Positions 13,616-14,231 of a stretch of DNA of 14,231 nucleotides are shown here, in pieces. The notes beneath the pieces are model-generated. The model saw only the letters and a list, made by a program, of their open reading frames with translations. It searched no databases and was not told the origin of the DNA. The stretch is taken from positions 1 through 14,231 of the forward strand of contig CAJTNT010000069.1 in assembly GCA_910577785.1 (NCBI GenBank). The letters run 5' to 3'. How positions within the stretch are numbered: the stretch's first letter is position 1; every line of letters begins with the position of its first letter. The translations under genes were made by a program, and so were the position numbers. Origin of the DNA: an uncultured Lachnospiraceae bacterium (lineage in GTDB: Bacteria; Bacillota; Clostridia; Lachnospirales; Lachnospiraceae).

Positions 13616-13763
13616 CATCCGCTCCCTCGTAACAAGTCCGAGCGGTTCATTACCTCCATGCAGACATACAGGCTAACTCCTCCTGTCAAATACCATAACC
13701 ATCACTTCCCTTCGCTGAAATTACTACAATAATCTGATGCACGGCATCCGGGGCAGGGCTTCC

Positions 13764-13808
13764 TCATATTTTTTCATCATCACACACTGCAATTGTTATC
13801 GTTTCCAT
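13764..13808 (-). other. 14-codon stub resembling the start of a response regulator receiver
   Basis: The minus-strand reading METITIAVCDDEKI then stop looks like the first beta strand and acidic pocket (CDDE) of a LytTR-type response regulator receiver domain. GGAGG lies two bases before the ATG. No receiver sequence follows in any frame that I could see, so it is either a truncated gene start or chance. It begins 16 bases after the zinc-ribbon fragment ends. Confidence 0.25.
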
Positions 13809-13824
13809 CACCTCCAGCCTTCAA

Positions 13825-14049
13825 CTAAATTATCGGAAAAATCAGTGGGATTTCTAATGTCTGCTTCGTGAATGGTTCCTCTGGCTTCGTGAATGGTTCC
13901 TCCTTATGATTCCCCTTAAGGCGCACATAGCCAGCGCAGAAAAAACAGGGAACGGCGTGTAAGCATTTACTTTCTGAATCCCCCGCTTTCCTGATAGTTT
14001 TCTGATAAAGCAGGCCGCCGCATATGGGACAAAACCATAACGGTGGTCT
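13825..14049 (-). pseudogene. Zinc-ribbon-like fragment without a recognisable start
   Basis: The minus-strand frame between stops encodes 74 residues: WFCPICGG near the start, then LYQKTIRKAGDSESK, then CLHAVPCFFC, giving a CxxC...CxxxxxCxxC arrangement fit for zinc binding. A repeated EEPFTK-P/Q tail and a hydrophobic end (EIPLIFPII) follow. No ATG, GTG or TTG with a ribosome binding site opens the frame; a TAA directly precedes it, and ATG-ATG precedes that stop, so a one-codon change may have broken the start. It may be a decayed gene or the 3' end of one. I do not recognise the family. Confidence 0.4.
13863..13902. repeat. Two-unit 21-bp tandem duplication
   Basis: GCTTCGTGAATGGTTCCTC occurs at 13863-13881 and again at 13884-13902, period 21. 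In the zinc-ribbon fragment it duplicates seven residues (EEPFTKP/EEPFTKQ) in frame. Confidence 0.85.
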
Positions 14050-14099
14050 TTACATCATCAATGGTATCTTTTCCTGCCTTGCCACATTTATCTCATCAT

Positions 14100-14131
14100 A
14101 AAAACCGTAATCCTTTTTTCATGGACTACGG
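14100..14131 (-). terminator. Intrinsic terminator for a gene beyond the right edge
   Basis: On the minus strand CCGTAGTCC and GGATTACGG form a 9-bp stem with one G-U pair around a nine-base A-rich loop, followed by TTTTT (complement of 14100-14104). No gene lies between it and the window edge, so it would end a transcript entering from the right. Confidence 0.6.
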
Positions 14132-14192
14132 CGCATAGAGCTTTATATCTATTACTTCGGCAGTTAAATATCGTAGCAGATTGCGCAGAACA

Positions 14193-14218
14193 AATCTTCC
14201 TATGCAAGGCGGAAGATT
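14193..14218. repeat. Hairpin near the right edge
   Basis: AATCTTCC (14193-14200) and GGAAGATT (14211-14218) are perfectly complementary around a ten-base loop. The surroundings share short words with repeat copy B (TAAATATCG, GCGCAG), but the order differs, so membership in that repeat family is only a possibility. Confidence 0.35.
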
Positions 14219-14231
14219 GAGCTGTAGCGAG

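Noticed and set aside
13863..13902. Possible CRISPR repeat
   Set aside because: Only two units, period 21, almost no spacer, and the unit is in frame within a coding fragment; there are no cas genes.

Overview
The window looks like a chromosomal segment of a gut-type Clostridia bacterium, probably Lachnospiraceae (inference). Support comes from the Gram-positive teichoic-acid-type genes, strong GGAGG ribosome binding sites, sigma-A promoters with TTGCAA/TTGACA and TATAAT-like boxes, and small proteins starting M(S/T)ING(I/V)G, a form I associate with that family. No database search was possible.

Layout. At the left edge is the 5' part of a tRNA-Glu(TTC) gene on the minus strand, with its promoter and a hairpin-bearing intergenic repeat (copy A). 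A plus-strand polysaccharide pyruvyl transferase gene (435-1538) follows and converges on a long minus-strand surface-polymer region. Read in its own direction, that region has three units. (1) 11497->8278: a lipoprotein, an MBOAT O-acyltransferase and a DHHW/AlgJ-like protein, likely an extracytoplasmic acylation module. (2) 8064->7258: a GT2 glycosyltransferase with its own promoter. (3) 7116->1615: LicD-family transferase, IspD/TarI-like cytidylyltransferase, extended SDR epimerase/dehydratase, TagG-like ABC permease, and a TagH-like ATPase fused to a CDP-glycerol glycerophosphotransferase-like domain. Unit 3 has a consensus promoter (TTGACA-16-TATAAT) and ends at a terminator that overlaps the 3' end of the pyruvyl transferase gene. 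Together the genes fit synthesis, phospho-decoration, export, acylation and perhaps pyruvylation of a teichoic-acid-like or phosphopolysaccharide polymer.

The right border of the locus is a tRNA-Asn(GTT)-like gene with strong promoter and terminator but a damaged 5' half, followed by a second copy (B) of the hairpin repeat. Copies A and B lie at the same place relative to two near-identical tRNA promoters and have different stem sequences inside conserved flanks. Beyond B is a decayed accessory zone (11.9-14.2 kb): a recombinase-like remnant, coding fragments without starts, two intact small genes of the M(S/T)ING(I/V)G type, a zinc-ribbon fragment with an in-frame tandem duplication, a tiny receiver-like stub and a terminator.

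Most notable: the ATPase-glycerophosphotransferase fusion, in which one of the two family histidines appears to be lysine (possible polymer-recognition pseudoenzyme); the IspD-like plus LicD-like pairing, which parallels the human ISPD/fukutin CDP-ribitol system; the paired variable-stem repeats at the tRNA borders; and the damaged tRNA-Asn.
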